A stretch of DNA of 64,000 nucleotides from Silvania hatchlandensis (lineage in GTDB: Bacteria > Pseudomonadota > Gammaproteobacteria > Enterobacterales > Enterobacteriaceae): NCBI RefSeq assembly GCF_025564065.1, contig NZ_JAMGZK010000053.1, positions 124,001 through 188,000 of the forward strand, read 5' to 3'. Numbering within the stretch: position 1 is the first letter of the stretch; every line of letters begins with the position of its first letter. The notes below the pieces were generated by a model, which worked only from the letters and a program-made list of their open reading frames with translations, was not told the origin of the DNA and did no database searches. Below are positions 1 through 9,328 of the stretch, one piece after another. Made by a program: the position numbers and the translations under genes.

Positions 1-326
1 AGGTTGTTGATCTTAAAGCCCGATCCCCAGGTGTTGAACAGCCAGTGGGTGTCGAGCGTGGGGCGATACGCCTCGCGCACCGCATCGTCCCAGACCGCAT
101 TATCAATCACCAGCGACCAGACCCGATTTACCGAGGTCTGAATTGCCCCCTGCACCGAGAGCGCGGTACGTTGTTCATCGATTTCATTGGCCTGGCTGCT
201 GATCAGGTTCAACGAGAGATAGAGTAAGGCAACAACGGAGACGATTAAGCCGATCCCTGCCATAAAAATCATGACAAACAGGGTTCTCGCAGAAGGAATA
301 TTGCGCCAGCTTAACGGGTTATGCAT
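1..326 (-). CDS. CHASE4-type membrane sensor protein, N-terminal part (runs off the window)
   Basis: The reverse strand is open from an ATG at 326 to the window edge, giving 108 residues. A GAGGA-type ribosome binding site lies just upstream of the ATG. A hydrophobic stretch at about residues 12-40 (rich in V, I, L, M and G) looks like the first membrane segment. It is followed by a periplasmic-type region containing WSLVIDNAVWDDAVREAY, which resembles the conserved start of CHASE4 sensory domains. CHASE4 proteins usually carry a second membrane helix and a cytoplasmic GGDEF and/or EAL module for cyclic-di-GMP turnover, or a kinase or methyl-accepting module. Which output this protein has lies outside the window. 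I do not recognise a specific gene. The CHASE4 call rests on one motif and the topology. Confidence 0.6.
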   Translation of the reverse strand, partial: MHNPLSWRNIPSARTLFVMIFMAGIGLIVSVVALLYLSLNLISSQANEIDEQRTALSVQGAIQTSVNRVWSLVIDNAVWDDAVREAYRPTLDTHWLFNTWGSGFKINN

Positions 327-406
327 TTGTCGTCCTCTTCAATACCCTCATGTAAGCGTAATACAGCAAGGGAATTTCGCTGCCCTACTCACAGCCAGCG
401 AGACGA

Positions 407-736
407 TTACGCCAGCTTTATCAGAATCATCCCAATAAGCAGCAGGGACAGGCCGAACCAGCCTTTACGGTTCAAACGTTGACCAAACAGGATCCAGCCT
501 GCAGCAAGCGTGGCGGCAATGCCGAACCCGCCCCACAGGGCATAAGCGACCGAGAGGTCAATGCCCCGCACAGCCTGAGATAAGGCGCTGAACGCCCCCA
601 GCACAGCTGCAATCGACAGCAGGCCATAGGTTTTGCGGCGAAAACCGTCGGAAAATTTCAGCAACACGTTAGCGGCAATCTCAAGCACAATCGCCAACCC
701 CAGCCAGGCGGCGTGGACCCACTCAAACTGTTGCAT
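407..736 (-). CDS. mdtI: Spermidine export protein subunit MdtI (SMR family)
   Basis: A 109-residue protein with four hydrophobic helices, typical of the small multidrug resistance family. It contains the family glutamate in the first helix ([18 protein letters not shown]) and the AYALWGGFG segment of helix 3. MdtI and MdtJ form a heteromeric inner-membrane proton antiporter that exports spermidine. Its start overlaps the end of mdtJ by 14 bases, so the two are translationally coupled as in E. coli. Length and sequence match E. coli MdtI closely. The other SMR option would be a quaternary-ammonium exporter, but the mdtJ-mdtI overlap makes the assignment secure. Confidence 0.96.
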   Translation of the reverse strand: MQQFEWVHAAWLGLAIVLEIAANVLLKFSDGFRRKTYGLLSIAAVLGAFSALSQAVRGIDLSVAYALWGGFGIAATLAAGWILFGQRLNRKGWFGLSLLLIGMILIKLA

Positions 737-1085
737 GAGTGGCCTCCTTATGCTGTTTTTTGCCTTTGCGGGTGCCGGATTTGATCAACACAATCCCCGC
801 CACCAGCGTCGTCAGCCCGGCGATTTTCATTATCGACAGCGGCTCATCGAACAGCACAACGCTAAACAGGGTGATCAGTAAAATACCCACCCCTTCCCAT
901 AATGCATACGCCACACCGAGGGCGATTTTTTTAACCGCAAACGACAAAAATATATAGGAAAGGGTAATCATCAACAGCATCAAAATAAAACCGGCGTGAC
1001 CACCGCTGACGCTGGCCCATTTCATTGACAGGGTGCCGATTATTTCAGCGACGATAGCCAGGGCTAAAAGGATCCAGTAAAACAT
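723..1085 (-). CDS. mdtJ: Spermidine export protein subunit MdtJ (SMR family)
   Basis: A 120-residue partner of MdtI with four membrane helices. It has the conserved glutamate in helix 1 ([18 protein letters not shown]), the AYALWEGVG signature of helix 3 and a basic C-terminal tail ([11 protein letters not shown]). The frame stays open upstream to 1244, but the start is placed at 1085: a good AGGAG site lies 6-10 bases before it, the protein then begins [11 protein letters not shown] as in E. coli, and the upstream codons show no conserved content. In E. coli mdtJI is repressed by H-NS and induced by spermidine. The roughly 200-base leader here contains a candidate leader ORF (1202-1303) and a hairpin (1122-1137). 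Confidence 0.95.
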   Translation of the reverse strand: MFYWILLALAIVAEIIGTLSMKWASVSGGHAGFILMLLMITLSYIFLSFAVKKIALGVAYALWEGVGILLITLFSVVLFDEPLSIMKIAGLTTLVAGIVLIKSGTRKGKKQHKEATHATV

Positions 1086-1121
1086 GATTTTCTCCTGCTT
1101 GAGAATATTATCCTTCGCGGC

Positions 1122-1137
1122 TTGCTGTGAGCAGCAA
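1122..1137 (-). promoter_or_regulatory. Short hairpin in the mdtJ leader
   Basis: The leader contains the inverted repeat TTGCTG-4 nt-CAGCAA, about 37 bases upstream of the mdtJ ATG and downstream of the candidate leader ORF. It has no following T run, so it is not an intrinsic terminator. It could affect ribosome access or pausing in the leader. This is inference from position only. Confidence 0.35.
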
Positions 1138-1201
1138 TCCGGGTAAAAAAATAGCGATAATGGTTGGCACGGCGCGGAGCGCCAGCTCAGGCAGAAGGGT
1201 T

Positions 1202-1303
1202 CTAAAGCGCGTTGCGCCAGTGTTGCTCGCCAGTCAGCAGGCAATACGAGGGGAGAAAACAGGAAGTCAATGTTGAAATGCGTTTGTTGAACAGATTGTC
1301 CAT
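1202..1303 (-). CDS. Candidate leader peptide upstream of mdtJ (mdtU-like uORF)
   Basis: A 33-codon ORF from an ATG at 1303 to a TAG at 1202 lies in the long leader of mdtJ, in a different frame from mdtJ and ending 116 bases before its start. The peptide begins [11 protein letters not shown] and ends EQHWRNAL. There is no clear Shine-Dalgarno sequence in front, which is the main weakness. From memory, E. coli carries a small ORF named mdtU directly upstream of mdtJ that takes part in polyamine-dependent control. I cannot confirm that this peptide is its homologue because I do not recall that sequence. Position, size and conserved operon context suggest a regulatory leader rather than a functional product. 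Confidence 0.45.
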   Translation of the reverse strand: MDNLFNKRISTLTSCFLPSYCLLTGEQHWRNAL

Positions 1304-1486
1304 AATATTACAATTATCTGCGTTGTTGCTTCTCGTCAGTGCAGATTAATATTGTCTCCGGTAGTTAAACACCGCTGATTTTTACCATAAGCCAGGATTT
1401 TACTCAAAGCCTTTTCATTTCTTTACCCTGAATATTTGATGTCGGTTAATATATTCGCGCTGACCACGCCAGTTTTAATTAAACCG

Positions 1487-2437
1487 TTACGCATCGCAAA
1501 TAACCAGCAGGGGTTTATGGGTGCGCCCCGCCTGCCGGTAGTCAGTCAGGGCCGCTTGCCAGGCCGCAAAGGGCAACTGCGTGGTGTCGCTGTAATGGCT
1601 CTCTGCCATCTTCGACCAGATAGCGTCAAACTCTGCCTGCCATGCCTGCGGGCTGAGCGCGTCGAGATAGTTGCGAATATGAAACCAGCGCATCGGGGGG
1701 AAATGCGGTTGTAAGCTAAACGGCTGGCCACTGAGCAGGCCGTAGCAGATAAACTCCCCTGTAGCGGGCATCACGCTGAGGATCACCTGTGCCACCTCGC
1801 CGCCGGTGGCGTCGTAAACGATATCGCTGTCAGCGGCCGCTGCCCGCACGGCGGCGCTGTCGTGCTGGGCAATGGGGACGATCCCCATCGCCTGCAGCCT
1901 GGTGGCATGAACCGGCGAGCGGTGAATGCCGAAGACCTCGCGCGCACCCAGCCGATGCGCCCATTGACCCAGCAGGATCGCGCAGTCCGAACCTGCGGCG
2001 GTCAGCAGAACGCGTTTGCCCCGGGGAGGATACAGCTTGAGCATCAGTTGGGCGGCCAGAGGATTGATAAACGCCCGCGCCGCCAGCGGAGACGGGATGG
2101 TATCGGGCACCGGGATCGCCAGCGCTGCCGGGCAGTCAACGACCTGCTGCCAGGTGCCTTCCCCGCGCAGGGGCAATACGCGTTTGCCGATCAGATGCGC
2201 CGCGTCGTCAGGGGCGGCGATCACCCTGCCTACTCCTTCATACCCGGCAATGGCGGGTAAGGAAATACGGTGGCGGTAGGCCCCGGTGATCGGGATCAGA
2301 TCCGAGGCATTCACCGGAGCCAGTAGCATTTGCACCCGCAGGTGCCCGGGATTAAGCGGTGCTTTTGCGGCGGTTTCGGCCTTTAACACTGACTCGGGTT
2401 CGCCAAACTGGCGGTAGCATAATGCGGTGTTTTCCAT
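1487..2437 (-). CDS. Zinc-type alcohol dehydrogenase / enoyl reductase-like oxidoreductase (MDR superfamily)
   Basis: A 316-residue medium-chain dehydrogenase/reductase. It has an N-terminal GroES-like fold with PVNASDLIPITGAY at about residues 40-55, the form typical of 2-enoyl reductase/quinone oxidoreductase members, and AIAGYEGVGRVI just after. The central nucleotide-binding segment (KRVLLTAAGSDCAILLGQWA) replaces the classic GxGxxG with AAGSDCA. Catalytic zinc cysteines are not evident despite the usual family name. The substrate is unknown. It starts 26 bases after smrA on the same strand and is probably co-transcribed with it. Nothing corresponding lies beside smrA in E. coli K-12 as I recall, so this is an accessory gene. 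No terminator is obvious between its end and the mdtJ leader. Confidence 0.75.
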   Translation of the reverse strand: MENTALCYRQFGEPESVLKAETAAKAPLNPGHLRVQMLLAPVNASDLIPITGAYRHRISLPAIAGYEGVGRVIAAPDDAAHLIGKRVLPLRGEGTWQQVVDCPAALAIPVPDTIPSPLAARAFINPLAAQLMLKLYPPRGKRVLLTAAGSDCAILLGQWAHRLGAREVFGIHRSPVHATRLQAMGIVPIAQHDSAAVRAAAADSDIVYDATGGEVAQVILSVMPATGEFICYGLLSGQPFSLQPHFPPMRWFHIRNYLDALSPQAWQAEFDAIWSKMAESHYSDTTQLPFAAWQAALTDYRQAGRTHKPLLVICDA

Positions 2438-2463
2438 GCGCGTTTAGCTCTGTTCCTGTCGAT

Positions 2464-3027
2464 TTAGCGGCTGCGTTTAGCGTGACGCTCCCGGGTCTCG
2501 AGCTTCGCGTTTTCGGATTTACGCAAAGCAACGTAGCAGGCACCGCTCCCGCCGTGGTGCGGTTGCGCCACGCAAAAGGCCTGTACCGCGTCGAATTCCG
2601 CCAGCCAGCGCGCCAGGTAGCTGCGCACGATATTCGGATGGGCGTTCTCCTCCCGACCTTTACCGTGAATGACGATCAGATTGCGTAAGCCGTCGCGTTC
2701 GGCCTGACAAAGAAAGGTATAGAGCTGCTGACGGCACTGTTCAACGGTTAAGCGAAGTAACGTGAGGCTGGCCTGGCGAGGATATTTTCCTGAGCGCAGC
2801 TTGACGATAACCCCCTGCTGCACCCCTTCCCGGTGGAACCCCAGCGGCTGGGCCAGCGGAACGATATCCAGGAAACCGGTAGTCAAAAAGTTATCGAGCT
2901 GGCTGGTATCTATACGCTGCTGCGGGCGCGTGGTGCGGCCGGGCTGCCACTGTACATCGGCACAGCGCTTGAGGGGCTGAACATCGCCCATCGCATCAAG
3001 AAAAAGCGCGTTATCGTCTGGGTTCAT
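2464..3027 (-). CDS. smrA: Smr-domain DNA endonuclease SmrA (YdaL)
   Basis: A 187-residue protein, the same length as E. coli SmrA/YdaL. The N-terminal part contains an ALFLDAMGDVQPLKR segment found in this group. The C-terminal Smr domain carries the family HGKG loop (LIVIHGKGREENAHPNIV), followed by a helix and the PHHGGSGACYVALRK strand. Smr domains of the MutS2 C-terminal type nick or bind branched DNA; E. coli SmrA has been reported to have endonuclease activity. The gene is followed at 26 bases by the MDR oxidoreductase. In E. coli it lies next to abgR, and the same neighbour is kept here. Confidence 0.92.
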   Translation of the reverse strand: MNPDDNALFLDAMGDVQPLKRCADVQWQPGRTTRPQQRIDTSQLDNFLTTGFLDIVPLAQPLGFHREGVQQGVIVKLRSGKYPRQASLTLLRLTVEQCRQQLYTFLCQAERDGLRNLIVIHGKGREENAHPNIVRSYLARWLAEFDAVQAFCVAQPHHGGSGACYVALRKSENAKLETRERHAKRSR

Positions 3028-3376
3028 GGCATCCTCCTGCTTTACTAACAGGGTACTATACCTGCGCGCAGGCGCTGTCTCAATGGGCCCTCGACAGAGG
3101 GATAGCGCCCATTATCCTGATTAACACCGGATAACAGATGTCATTTATTAAATTGATTATTTACCCAAGCTAAAATTTATTTTTATCACTGGTTAACCCT
3201 CGTGACTTAGCTAAAATTTTGTGAAGCCTGACGTTTTATTTCCTGTATTTATCGGGAAAAGATGATATAAATAAATGTATCTGCATTATGGAAAGAATAA
3301 GCAGGATTTGCATCTGGAGCAATGCTGTGTGTACTGTAGGGTCTGTTGGATGTCGACAGACTCTATTTTTTTGCCT
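3028..3376. other. AT-rich intergenic region between smrA and abgR with a direct repeat
   Basis: This 349-base gap holds the smrA promoter region and the downstream end of abgR. It is markedly AT-rich compared with the flanking genes. An 11-base sequence, AGCTAAAATTT, occurs at 3168-3178 and again at 3209-3219 in the same orientation, 41 bases apart. I find no convincing ORF, tRNA or terminator. Whether the repeat is an operator pair or chance in AT-rich DNA cannot be decided from one sequence. Confidence 0.5.
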
Positions 3377-4300
3377 TTACGTTGCGTGGGAAATAACCTG
3401 TCTGGCCTGGCGCCTGAACTGGGTGATTAATGATTCGGTCAGCGGCGTCTGGCGCGAGTCCCGGCGCTGGATAAGGTAATACGTTGCTTTTGGTAGCATT
3501 TCTTTGACGGGCAGCATCACCAGACGGTGCGCCAGCAGCGGATCGCAGCCCAGCTCCTGCGGCAGGATGCTCAGAAAATCGCTCTGGGCCACCAGGCTAA
3601 TACAGGACGAAAATGTTTCACAGACAATACCGACCCGAGGTATTTGTTCACGATGGTTAAACAACTCTTCCAGCTGTTTATAATAGCTTCCTCTCGGGGT
3701 GGGCATCGTCCAGCTATATTTCAACAAGTCATTGATGGAGGTCGCCCCGCGTGCGGGATGACCTTCCCGACAGAATATAGCAAACGGTTTCTCAAATAAT
3801 TTTTCAAACGTAAACTCATGGTCATAGGGGCCCTGATAATAGGTGTTGATCGTAAAATCAAGTTCTCCCTGGCGTAATTCGTTAATCATCGAGACCAGCT
3901 GCCCTTCCATAATTCGTACCTTGACCTGCGGATGCTGTTGATGGAAGCGGACGATCACCGGGGGCATTAACATCCGGGCCACGCTGGCGCCCATCCCGAT
4001 ATTGATCTGCCCCGCCTGCTGCCCCTGTCGCTGTCGCTGTCGAATATCATCCTGGGCGCTGCGTAACTCTTCCAGAATCAGGCTGGCGTGCTGGTAAAAA
4101 CTCTCCCCACACTCGGTTAATGCCACGCCTTTGCTCCGGCGCACAAACAACTGGGCTGCCATCCCCTCTTCCAGTTCCTTAATTGATTTCGTTAAGGCTG
4201 GCTGCGACAGATTCAACACCCGGCTGGCACCCCGAATGCTTTCCTGCCGCGACACTTCCACGAAGGCGCGAATTTGATGAAATTTTATCTGAAACGTCAT
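3377..4300 (-). CDS. abgR: LysR-type regulator AbgR of p-aminobenzoyl-glutamate use
   Basis: A 307-residue LysR-type transcription factor. The N-terminal winged helix-turn-helix (about residues 5-65) includes IRGASRVLNLSQPALTKSIKELE, followed by a linker helix and a substrate-binding domain that closely tracks E. coli AbgR (RIMEGQLVSMINELRQGELD; DHEFTFEKLFEKPFAIFCR). It is divergent from abgA with a 175-base shared control region, the normal layout for a LysR regulator acting on the neighbouring operon. The ligand is presumed to be p-aminobenzoyl-glutamate or a product. The E. coli protein is 302 residues; the extra residues are in a linker (RQRQRQGQQ) and at the C-terminus. Confidence 0.93.
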   Translation of the reverse strand: MTFQIKFHQIRAFVEVSRQESIRGASRVLNLSQPALTKSIKELEEGMAAQLFVRRSKGVALTECGESFYQHASLILEELRSAQDDIRQRQRQGQQAGQINIGMGASVARMLMPPVIVRFHQQHPQVKVRIMEGQLVSMINELRQGELDFTINTYYQGPYDHEFTFEKLFEKPFAIFCREGHPARGATSINDLLKYSWTMPTPRGSYYKQLEELFNHREQIPRVGIVCETFSSCISLVAQSDFLSILPQELGCDPLLAHRLVMLPVKEMLPKATYYLIQRRDSRQTPLTESLITQFRRQARQVISHAT

Positions 4301-4413
4301 GTCAGGACCGATAACCGTTGTTTATCAGAGAAAAGAAACTGTCATCTACTGTAATGGAATTGGTTGTGCCAGGGTAAGTCACGAAAGGTTAAATCTGTGA
4401 AAAATCAGTTAGC

Positions 4414-4430
4414 GATAAGTAAAAACTATC
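4414..4430. promoter_or_regulatory. Candidate AbgR binding site
   Basis: GATAAGTAAAAACTATC is an interrupted palindrome (GATA-9 nt-TATC) containing a T-N11-A core, the signature of LysR-type sites. It lies 46 bases before abgA in the divergent abgR-abgA region. No AbgR consensus is known to me, so this is inference from motif type and position. Confidence 0.3.
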
Positions 4431-4475
4431 ACAACGTGAAGCAGTTCACATATTCTTATGATGACAGGAAACGAT

Positions 4476-5786
4476 ATGCATACACTGGCGCACGACCTGC
4501 AGGCCATGTTCCCGCAACTCACCGCATGGCGACGTGATTTTCACCACTATGCAGAATCCGGCTGGGTCGAGTTTCGCACCGCCGCAAAAGTGGCCGACGT
4601 GTTAGACGAGCTGGGTTATGAACTGGCAATGGGCCGCGACGTTGTCGATGCCGACAGCCGGATGGGCCTGCCCGACGAGGCGACTCTGGCGCAGGCCTTT
4701 GCCCGCGCACGTCAGCAGGGTGCATCAGAAAAATGGCTCAGCGCATTTGAAGGCGGCTTTACCGGGATTGTCGCCACCCTCAACACCGGCCGTCCTGGCC
4801 CGACCCTCGCGTTCCGGGTCGATATGGACGCGCTGGATCTCGACGAAGCCCGTCATGACGATCATCTCCCGTTCCGGGAAGGGTTTGCCTCCTGCAACAG
4901 CGGGATGATGCATGCCTGCGCCCACGACGGCCACACCACTATTGGCCTGGGGCTGGCGCAGCTTCTTATGAAATACCAGTCACAGCTGAACGGCACCATT
5001 AAGCTGATTTTCCAGCCAGCTGAAGAAGGCACGCGCGGCGCGCGGGCAATGGTGGCAGCAGGCGCGCTGGACGGCGTGGACTATTTTACCGCCATCCACA
5101 TTGGCACCGGCGTGCCTGTCGGGACTGTGATCTGCGGTAGCGATAACTTTATGGCGACCACCAAGTTTGACGTGCGCTTCACTGGCGTTGCCGCTCACGC
5201 AGGCGGTAAACCCGAAGAGGGCCGCAATGCGCTGCTGGCTGCCGCTCAGGCCGCCCTTGGCCTGCACAGCATCGCCCCACACAGCGAGGGCGCGTCCCGG
5301 GTCAACGTCGGGGTAATGCAGGCCGGCAGCGGGCGCAACGTAGTCCCCGCCAGCGCTCTGCTGAAGGTCGAAACACGCGGCGAAAGCGAAGCGATTAACC
5401 AGTACGTGTTTGAACGCGCCAGAGCAGTGATCGATGGGGCTGCGGCCATTCACGGCGTCAGTAGCGAGCTGCACCTGATGGGCGCCGCCACCTCCAGCGT
5501 ACCCTCTCCGGCATGGGTGGCCTACCTGCGCGAACAGGCGGCCCAGGTCGCGGGCGTGGAACACGCCATCGACAACGTTAAAGCCCCTGCCGGTTCGGAG
5601 GATGCCACCCTGATGATGGCCCGCGTACAGCAGAACGGCGGCCTCGCCTCGTACATGGTGTTTGGTACCACCCTCAGCGCCGGGCACCACAACGAGAAAT
5701 TCGACTTCGATGAAAACGTGATGCTGATTGCCATCGAAACGCTGGCGCGAACCGCGCTTAACTTCCCGTGGACCCGAGGTGTGTAA
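4476..5786 (+). CDS. abgA: p-Aminobenzoyl-glutamate hydrolase subunit AbgA
   Basis: A 436-residue M20-family metallopeptidase, the same length as E. coli AbgA. With AbgB it forms the heterodimer that cleaves the folate breakdown product p-aminobenzoyl-glutamate to p-aminobenzoate and glutamate. Visible motifs are [10 protein letters not shown], the zinc-binding [11 protein letters not shown] and [14 protein letters not shown], then a dimerisation domain and the returning [12 protein letters not shown] segment. ATGs also occur at 4458 and 4461, but the one at 4476 has AGGAA six bases in front and gives the E. coli N-terminus and length. Its stop overlaps the abgB start (TAATG), implying coupled, equimolar synthesis. 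Confidence 0.95.
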   Translation: MHTLAHDLQAMFPQLTAWRRDFHHYAESGWVEFRTAAKVADVLDELGYELAMGRDVVDADSRMGLPDEATLAQAFARARQQGASEKWLSAFEGGFTGIVATLNTGRPGPTLAFRVDMDALDLDEARHDDHLPFREGFASCNSGMMHACAHDGHTTIGLGLAQLLMKYQSQLNGTIKLIFQPAEEGTRGARAMVAAGALDGVDYFTAIHIGTGVPVGTVICGSDNFMATTKFDVRFTGVAAHAGGKPEEGRNALLAAAQAALGLHSIAPHSEGASRVNVGVMQAGSGRNVVPASALLKVETRGESEAINQYVFERARAVIDGAAAIHGVSSELHLMGAATSSVPSPAWVAYLREQAAQVAGVEHAIDNVKAPAGSEDATLMMARVQQNGGLASYMVFGTTLSAGHHNEKFDFDENVMLIAIETLARTALNFPWTRGV

Positions 5787-7231
5787 TGCAAACTCTTTAT
5801 CCTTTTATTGCCGATGCAATCGACACCCGAAGCCAGCAGTTCACCGCCATTGCGGATGAGATCTGGGATCATCCGGAAACCCGTTTTGAAGAGTTCTGGT
5901 CTGCCGACCGGCTGGCGACCGCGCTTGAAGAGGAAGGTTTTACCCTGACCCGCGAAGCCGGTGGCGTGCCGAACGCCTTTATCGCCAGCTTTGGCAGCGG
6001 GAAGCCGGTGATCGCCCTGCTGGGAGAGTACGATGCACTGGCGGGACTGAGTCAAAACGCCGAGTGCGCCACACCGCAGACCGCAACCCCGGGCGCCAAC
6101 GGCCACGGGTGCGGGCATAACCTGCTCGGCACCGCCGCCCTTGCCGGGGCGGTGGCGGTTAAAAGCTGGCTGGAACAGCACGGCGGCAGCGGGACGGTGC
6201 GCTTTTACGGCTGCCCGGGCGAAGAAGGCGGTTCCGGCAAAACCTTTATGGTGCGCGAAGGGTTATTTGACGATGTGGATGCCGCCGTGACCTGGCACCC
6301 TGAAGCCTACGCGGGGATGTTTAACGTCAGCACCTTAGCCAATATCCAGGCGTCGTGGCGTTTTCACGGCATTGCGGCGCATGCGGCGAACTCCCCGCAT
6401 CTGGGGCGCAGCGCGCTGGATGCCGTCACGCTGATGACCACCGGCACCAACTTCCTTAATGAACACATTATTGAGAAAGCCCGCGTCCATTACGCCATCA
6501 CCGATACCGGCGGGATCTCGCCAAACGTGGTCCAGGCCCAGGCGGAAGTGCTGTATTTGATCCGCGCCCCTGAAATGGCCGACGCGCAGCAGATCTACGC
6601 CCGTATAGAGAAAATTGCCCAGGGCGCGGCGCTGATGACCGAAACCCGCGTTGAGCATCGCTTCGACAAAGCCTGCTCCAGCTATCTGCCTAACCGTACG
6701 CTGGAGGCCGAGATGTACCGCGCCGTGCAGCATTACGGCACCCCGGACTGGAGCGAAGAAGAACGCGCTTTTGCAGAGGCCATCCGCGCCACGCTGACGG
6801 ACAACGATCTGCAAAATAGCCTGAAGAATATTGCAGCCACCGGCGGCGACGCGGGTAAACAGTTTGCTCGTCGCCATCAGCAGACCCTGCTGATTGATGA
6901 GGTCGCGCCTTACGCTATCACCGATAACATTCTCGCGGGCTCGACCGACGTGGGCGACGTCAGCTGGAAAATGCCGGTGGCGCAGTGCTTCAGTCCGTGC
7001 TTTACGGTGGGCACGCCGCTGCATACCTGGCAGCTGGTGGCTCAGGGCCGCACCTCGATTGCGCATAAAGGGATGCTGCTGGCGGGGAAAGTGATGGGCG
7101 CCACGGCGCTGGCGCTGCTGCAGGACCCGGCCCTGTTAGCCGCGTGTCGCGAGGAGTTTGAACAACAGCTGAGTGAAAAACCGTACGCGTGTCCAATCCC
7201 GGATGGCGTGACACCGTCACCATTAAAATAA
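5786..7231 (+). CDS. abgB: p-Aminobenzoyl-glutamate hydrolase subunit AbgB
   Basis: A 481-residue M20-family protein, identical in length to E. coli AbgB. It has the metal-site sequences ALLGEYDAL and [31 protein letters not shown], and the lid/dimerisation segment [20 protein letters not shown]. The start at 5786 shares one base with the abgA stop. A further in-frame ATG upstream (5768) falls inside abgA and would only add six residues. Partner of AbgA; both are cytoplasmic and act on substrate imported by AbgT. It is followed after 44 bases by abgT. Confidence 0.95.
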   Translation: MQTLYPFIADAIDTRSQQFTAIADEIWDHPETRFEEFWSADRLATALEEEGFTLTREAGGVPNAFIASFGSGKPVIALLGEYDALAGLSQNAECATPQTATPGANGHGCGHNLLGTAALAGAVAVKSWLEQHGGSGTVRFYGCPGEEGGSGKTFMVREGLFDDVDAAVTWHPEAYAGMFNVSTLANIQASWRFHGIAAHAANSPHLGRSALDAVTLMTTGTNFLNEHIIEKARVHYAITDTGGISPNVVQAQAEVLYLIRAPEMADAQQIYARIEKIAQGAALMTETRVEHRFDKACSSYLPNRTLEAEMYRAVQHYGTPDWSEEERAFAEAIRATLTDNDLQNSLKNIAATGGDAGKQFARRHQQTLLIDEVAPYAITDNILAGSTDVGDVSWKMPVAQCFSPCFTVGTPLHTWQLVAQGRTSIAHKGMLLAGKVMGATALALLQDPALLAACREEFEQQLSEKPYACPIPDGVTPSPLK

Positions 7232-7275
7232 AAACATAACACAACAACACTATACAACACTCCCGAGGAACGCCC

Positions 7276-8802
7276 ATGAGTCTGTCGTCCCTGCCTTCGC
7301 ACTCCCCCTCCGGCAAGCTGTACGGCTGGGTTGAAAGAGTCGGCAACAAAGTGCCGCACCCTTTCCTGCTGTTCGTCTATTTGATTGTGATTCTGGCGAT
7401 TGCCACCGCCGTGCTGTCGGCATTTGACGTCAGCGCCCGAAATCCGGCGGACGGCAGCATGGTGGCGGTTAAAAACCTGCTCAGCGTGGAAGGTCTGCAC
7501 TGGTTTTTACCGAATGTGATTAAAAACTTCAGCGGCTTTGCCCCGCTGGGCGCGATCCTGGCGCTGGTGCTCGGGGCCGGTCTGGCCGAGCGCTCCGGCT
7601 TGCTGCCCGCGCTGATGGTGAAAATGGCGTCTCACGTCAGCGCGCGTTATGCGAGCTACATGGTGCTGTTTATTGCCTTCTTCAGCCATATCTCCTCGGA
7701 TGCCGCGCTGGTGATCATGCCGCCGATGGGGGCGTTGATTTTTATCGCCGTCGGACGTCATCCGGTGGCAGGTCTGCTGGCGGCGATTGCTGGGGTCGGC
7801 TGCGGCTTTACCGCCAACCTACTGATCGTCACCACCGACGTACTGCTCTCCGGGATCAGCACCGAAGCGGCAAAAACCATTGATGCCGCCATGCACGTCA
7901 GCGTGATCGACAACTGGTACTTTATGGCCAGCTCGGTGATTGTCCTGACGATTGTCGGCGGACTGATTACCGATAAGATTGTCGAACCGCGTCTGGGTCA
8001 GTGGCAGGGTTCCAGCGACGAGAAACTGGATTCTCTCAGCCCTGAACAGCGTCGGGGACTGCGCGTTGCCGGGGTGGTGTCGCTACTGTTTATCGCGGCC
8101 ATCGCGCTGCTGGTGGTGCCGGAAAACGGCATCCTGCGCGATCCGGTGCTGCATACCGTCTTGCCCTCGCCGTTTATCAAAGGCATCGTGCCGCTGATCA
8201 TCCTGTTCTTCTTTATCGTCTCGCTCGCCTTTGGCATTGCCACCGGCAAAATTCGCCGTCAGGGGGATCTGCCGCAGCTGATGATTGAGCCGATGAAGGA
8301 GATGGCGGGCTTTATCGTGATGGTGTTTCCGCTGGCCCAGTTTGTCGCCATGTTTAACTGGAGCAACATGGGCAAATTTATGGCGGTAGGGCTAACCGAC
8401 ATTCTGGAAAGCGCCGGGCTTAGCGGCGTGCCCGCCTTCCTGGGGCTGGCGCTGCTCTCCTCGCTGCTGTGCATGTTTATCGCCAGCGGGTCGGCTATCT
8501 GGTCGATTCTTGCGCCTATTTTCGTGCCGATGTTTATGCTGCTCGGTTACCATCCGGCCTTTGCCCAGGTGTTGTTCCGCGTCACCGACTCGGCGGTGAT
8601 CCCGCTGGCGCCGGTGTCGCCTTTTGTTCCGCTGTTTCTCGGCTTCCTGCAGCGCTATAAACCGGAGGCCAAACTGGGTACCTACTATTCGCTGGTGTTG
8701 CCGTATCCTCTTATCTTCTTAGGAGTATGGCTGCTGATGTTGATGGCATGGTATCTTGTCGGTCTGCCCATTGGACCTGGGATCTACCCGCGCCTGAACT
8801 AA
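7276..8802 (+). CDS. abgT: p-Aminobenzoyl-glutamate transporter AbgT
   Basis: A 508-residue inner-membrane protein with many hydrophobic segments, beginning with a short cytoplasmic N-terminus and the family sequence [20 protein letters not shown]. AbgT family members take up p-aminobenzoyl-glutamate using the proton-motive force; relatives such as MtrF have also been linked to sulfonamide efflux. The hairpin-like regions [17 protein letters not shown] and [17 protein letters not shown] are characteristic of the family. A GAGGAA site lies 8-9 bases before the ATG. It is the last gene of abgABT, and ogt follows after only 10 bases, so read-through into ogt is likely. Confidence 0.95.
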   Translation: MSLSSLPSHSPSGKLYGWVERVGNKVPHPFLLFVYLIVILAIATAVLSAFDVSARNPADGSMVAVKNLLSVEGLHWFLPNVIKNFSGFAPLGAILALVLGAGLAERSGLLPALMVKMASHVSARYASYMVLFIAFFSHISSDAALVIMPPMGALIFIAVGRHPVAGLLAAIAGVGCGFTANLLIVTTDVLLSGISTEAAKTIDAAMHVSVIDNWYFMASSVIVLTIVGGLITDKIVEPRLGQWQGSSDEKLDSLSPEQRRGLRVAGVVSLLFIAAIALLVVPENGILRDPVLHTVLPSPFIKGIVPLIILFFFIVSLAFGIATGKIRRQGDLPQLMIEPMKEMAGFIVMVFPLAQFVAMFNWSNMGKFMAVGLTDILESAGLSGVPAFLGLALLSSLLCMFIASGSAIWSILAPIFVPMFMLLGYHPAFAQVLFRVTDSAVIPLAPVSPFVPLFLGFLQRYKPEAKLGTYYSLVLPYPLIFLGVWLLMLMAWYLVGLPIGPGIYPRLN

Positions 8803-8812
8803 GGATCACCTT

Positions 8813-9328
8813 ATGCTGCGACTGCTCGAAGACAAAATTGCTACCCCTCTCGGCCCCCTGTGGGTGATTGCCGATGAGCAGTTCAATCTGCGGGCGGTTG
8901 AGTGGGAAGAGTACAGCGGTCGGATGGTGGAATTGTTGAACATCCACTATCGCGCCGAGGGCTACGAGCGGATCGGTGCCAGCAATCCGGGTGGATTGAG
9001 CGACACGCTCACCGCCTGGTTCGAGGGCGAGCTCAGCATTATAGACGCCCTTCCGACGGCCACCGCTGGGACCCCTTTCCAGCGCGAGGTGTGGCAGGCG
9101 TTACGCACCATTCCCTGCGGCCAGGTGATGCATTACGGTCAACTGGCCGAACAGCTCGGCCGTCCTGGCGCAGCGCGTGCCGTCGGTGCTGCTAACGGAT
9201 CTAACCCGGTCAGCATTGTGGTGCCATGCCACCGCGTTATTGGTCGCAACGGCACCATGACCGGCTACGCGGGCGGGGTCCAGCGAAAAGAGTGGCTTCT
9301 GCGCCACGAAGGCTATCTGCTGCTGTAG
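8813..9328 (+). CDS. ogt: Methylated-DNA-protein cysteine methyltransferase Ogt
   Basis: A 171-residue suicide repair protein that transfers alkyl groups from O6-alkylguanine or O4-alkylthymine to its own cysteine. The active-site sequence [10 protein letters not shown] places the acceptor at Cys139. The DNA-binding helix-turn-helix upstream includes [18 protein letters not shown], with the arginine finger in the recognition helix. Length equals E. coli Ogt. It starts 10 bases after abgT with AGGATCACC in front, and is followed by fnr, as in the E. coli order abg-ogt-fnr-uspE. Confidence 0.96.
   Translation: MLRLLEDKIATPLGPLWVIADEQFNLRAVEWEEYSGRMVELLNIHYRAEGYERIGASNPGGLSDTLTAWFEGELSIIDALPTATAGTPFQREVWQALRTIPCGQVMHYGQLAEQLGRPGAARAVGAANGSNPVSIVVPCHRVIGRNGTMTGYAGGVQRKEWLLRHEGYLLL

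Noticed and set aside
723..1244. A 173-residue reading of mdtJ starting at 1244
   Set aside because: The extra 53 residues are not conserved, the start would be TTG without a ribosome site, and the ATG at 1085 gives the family N-terminus.
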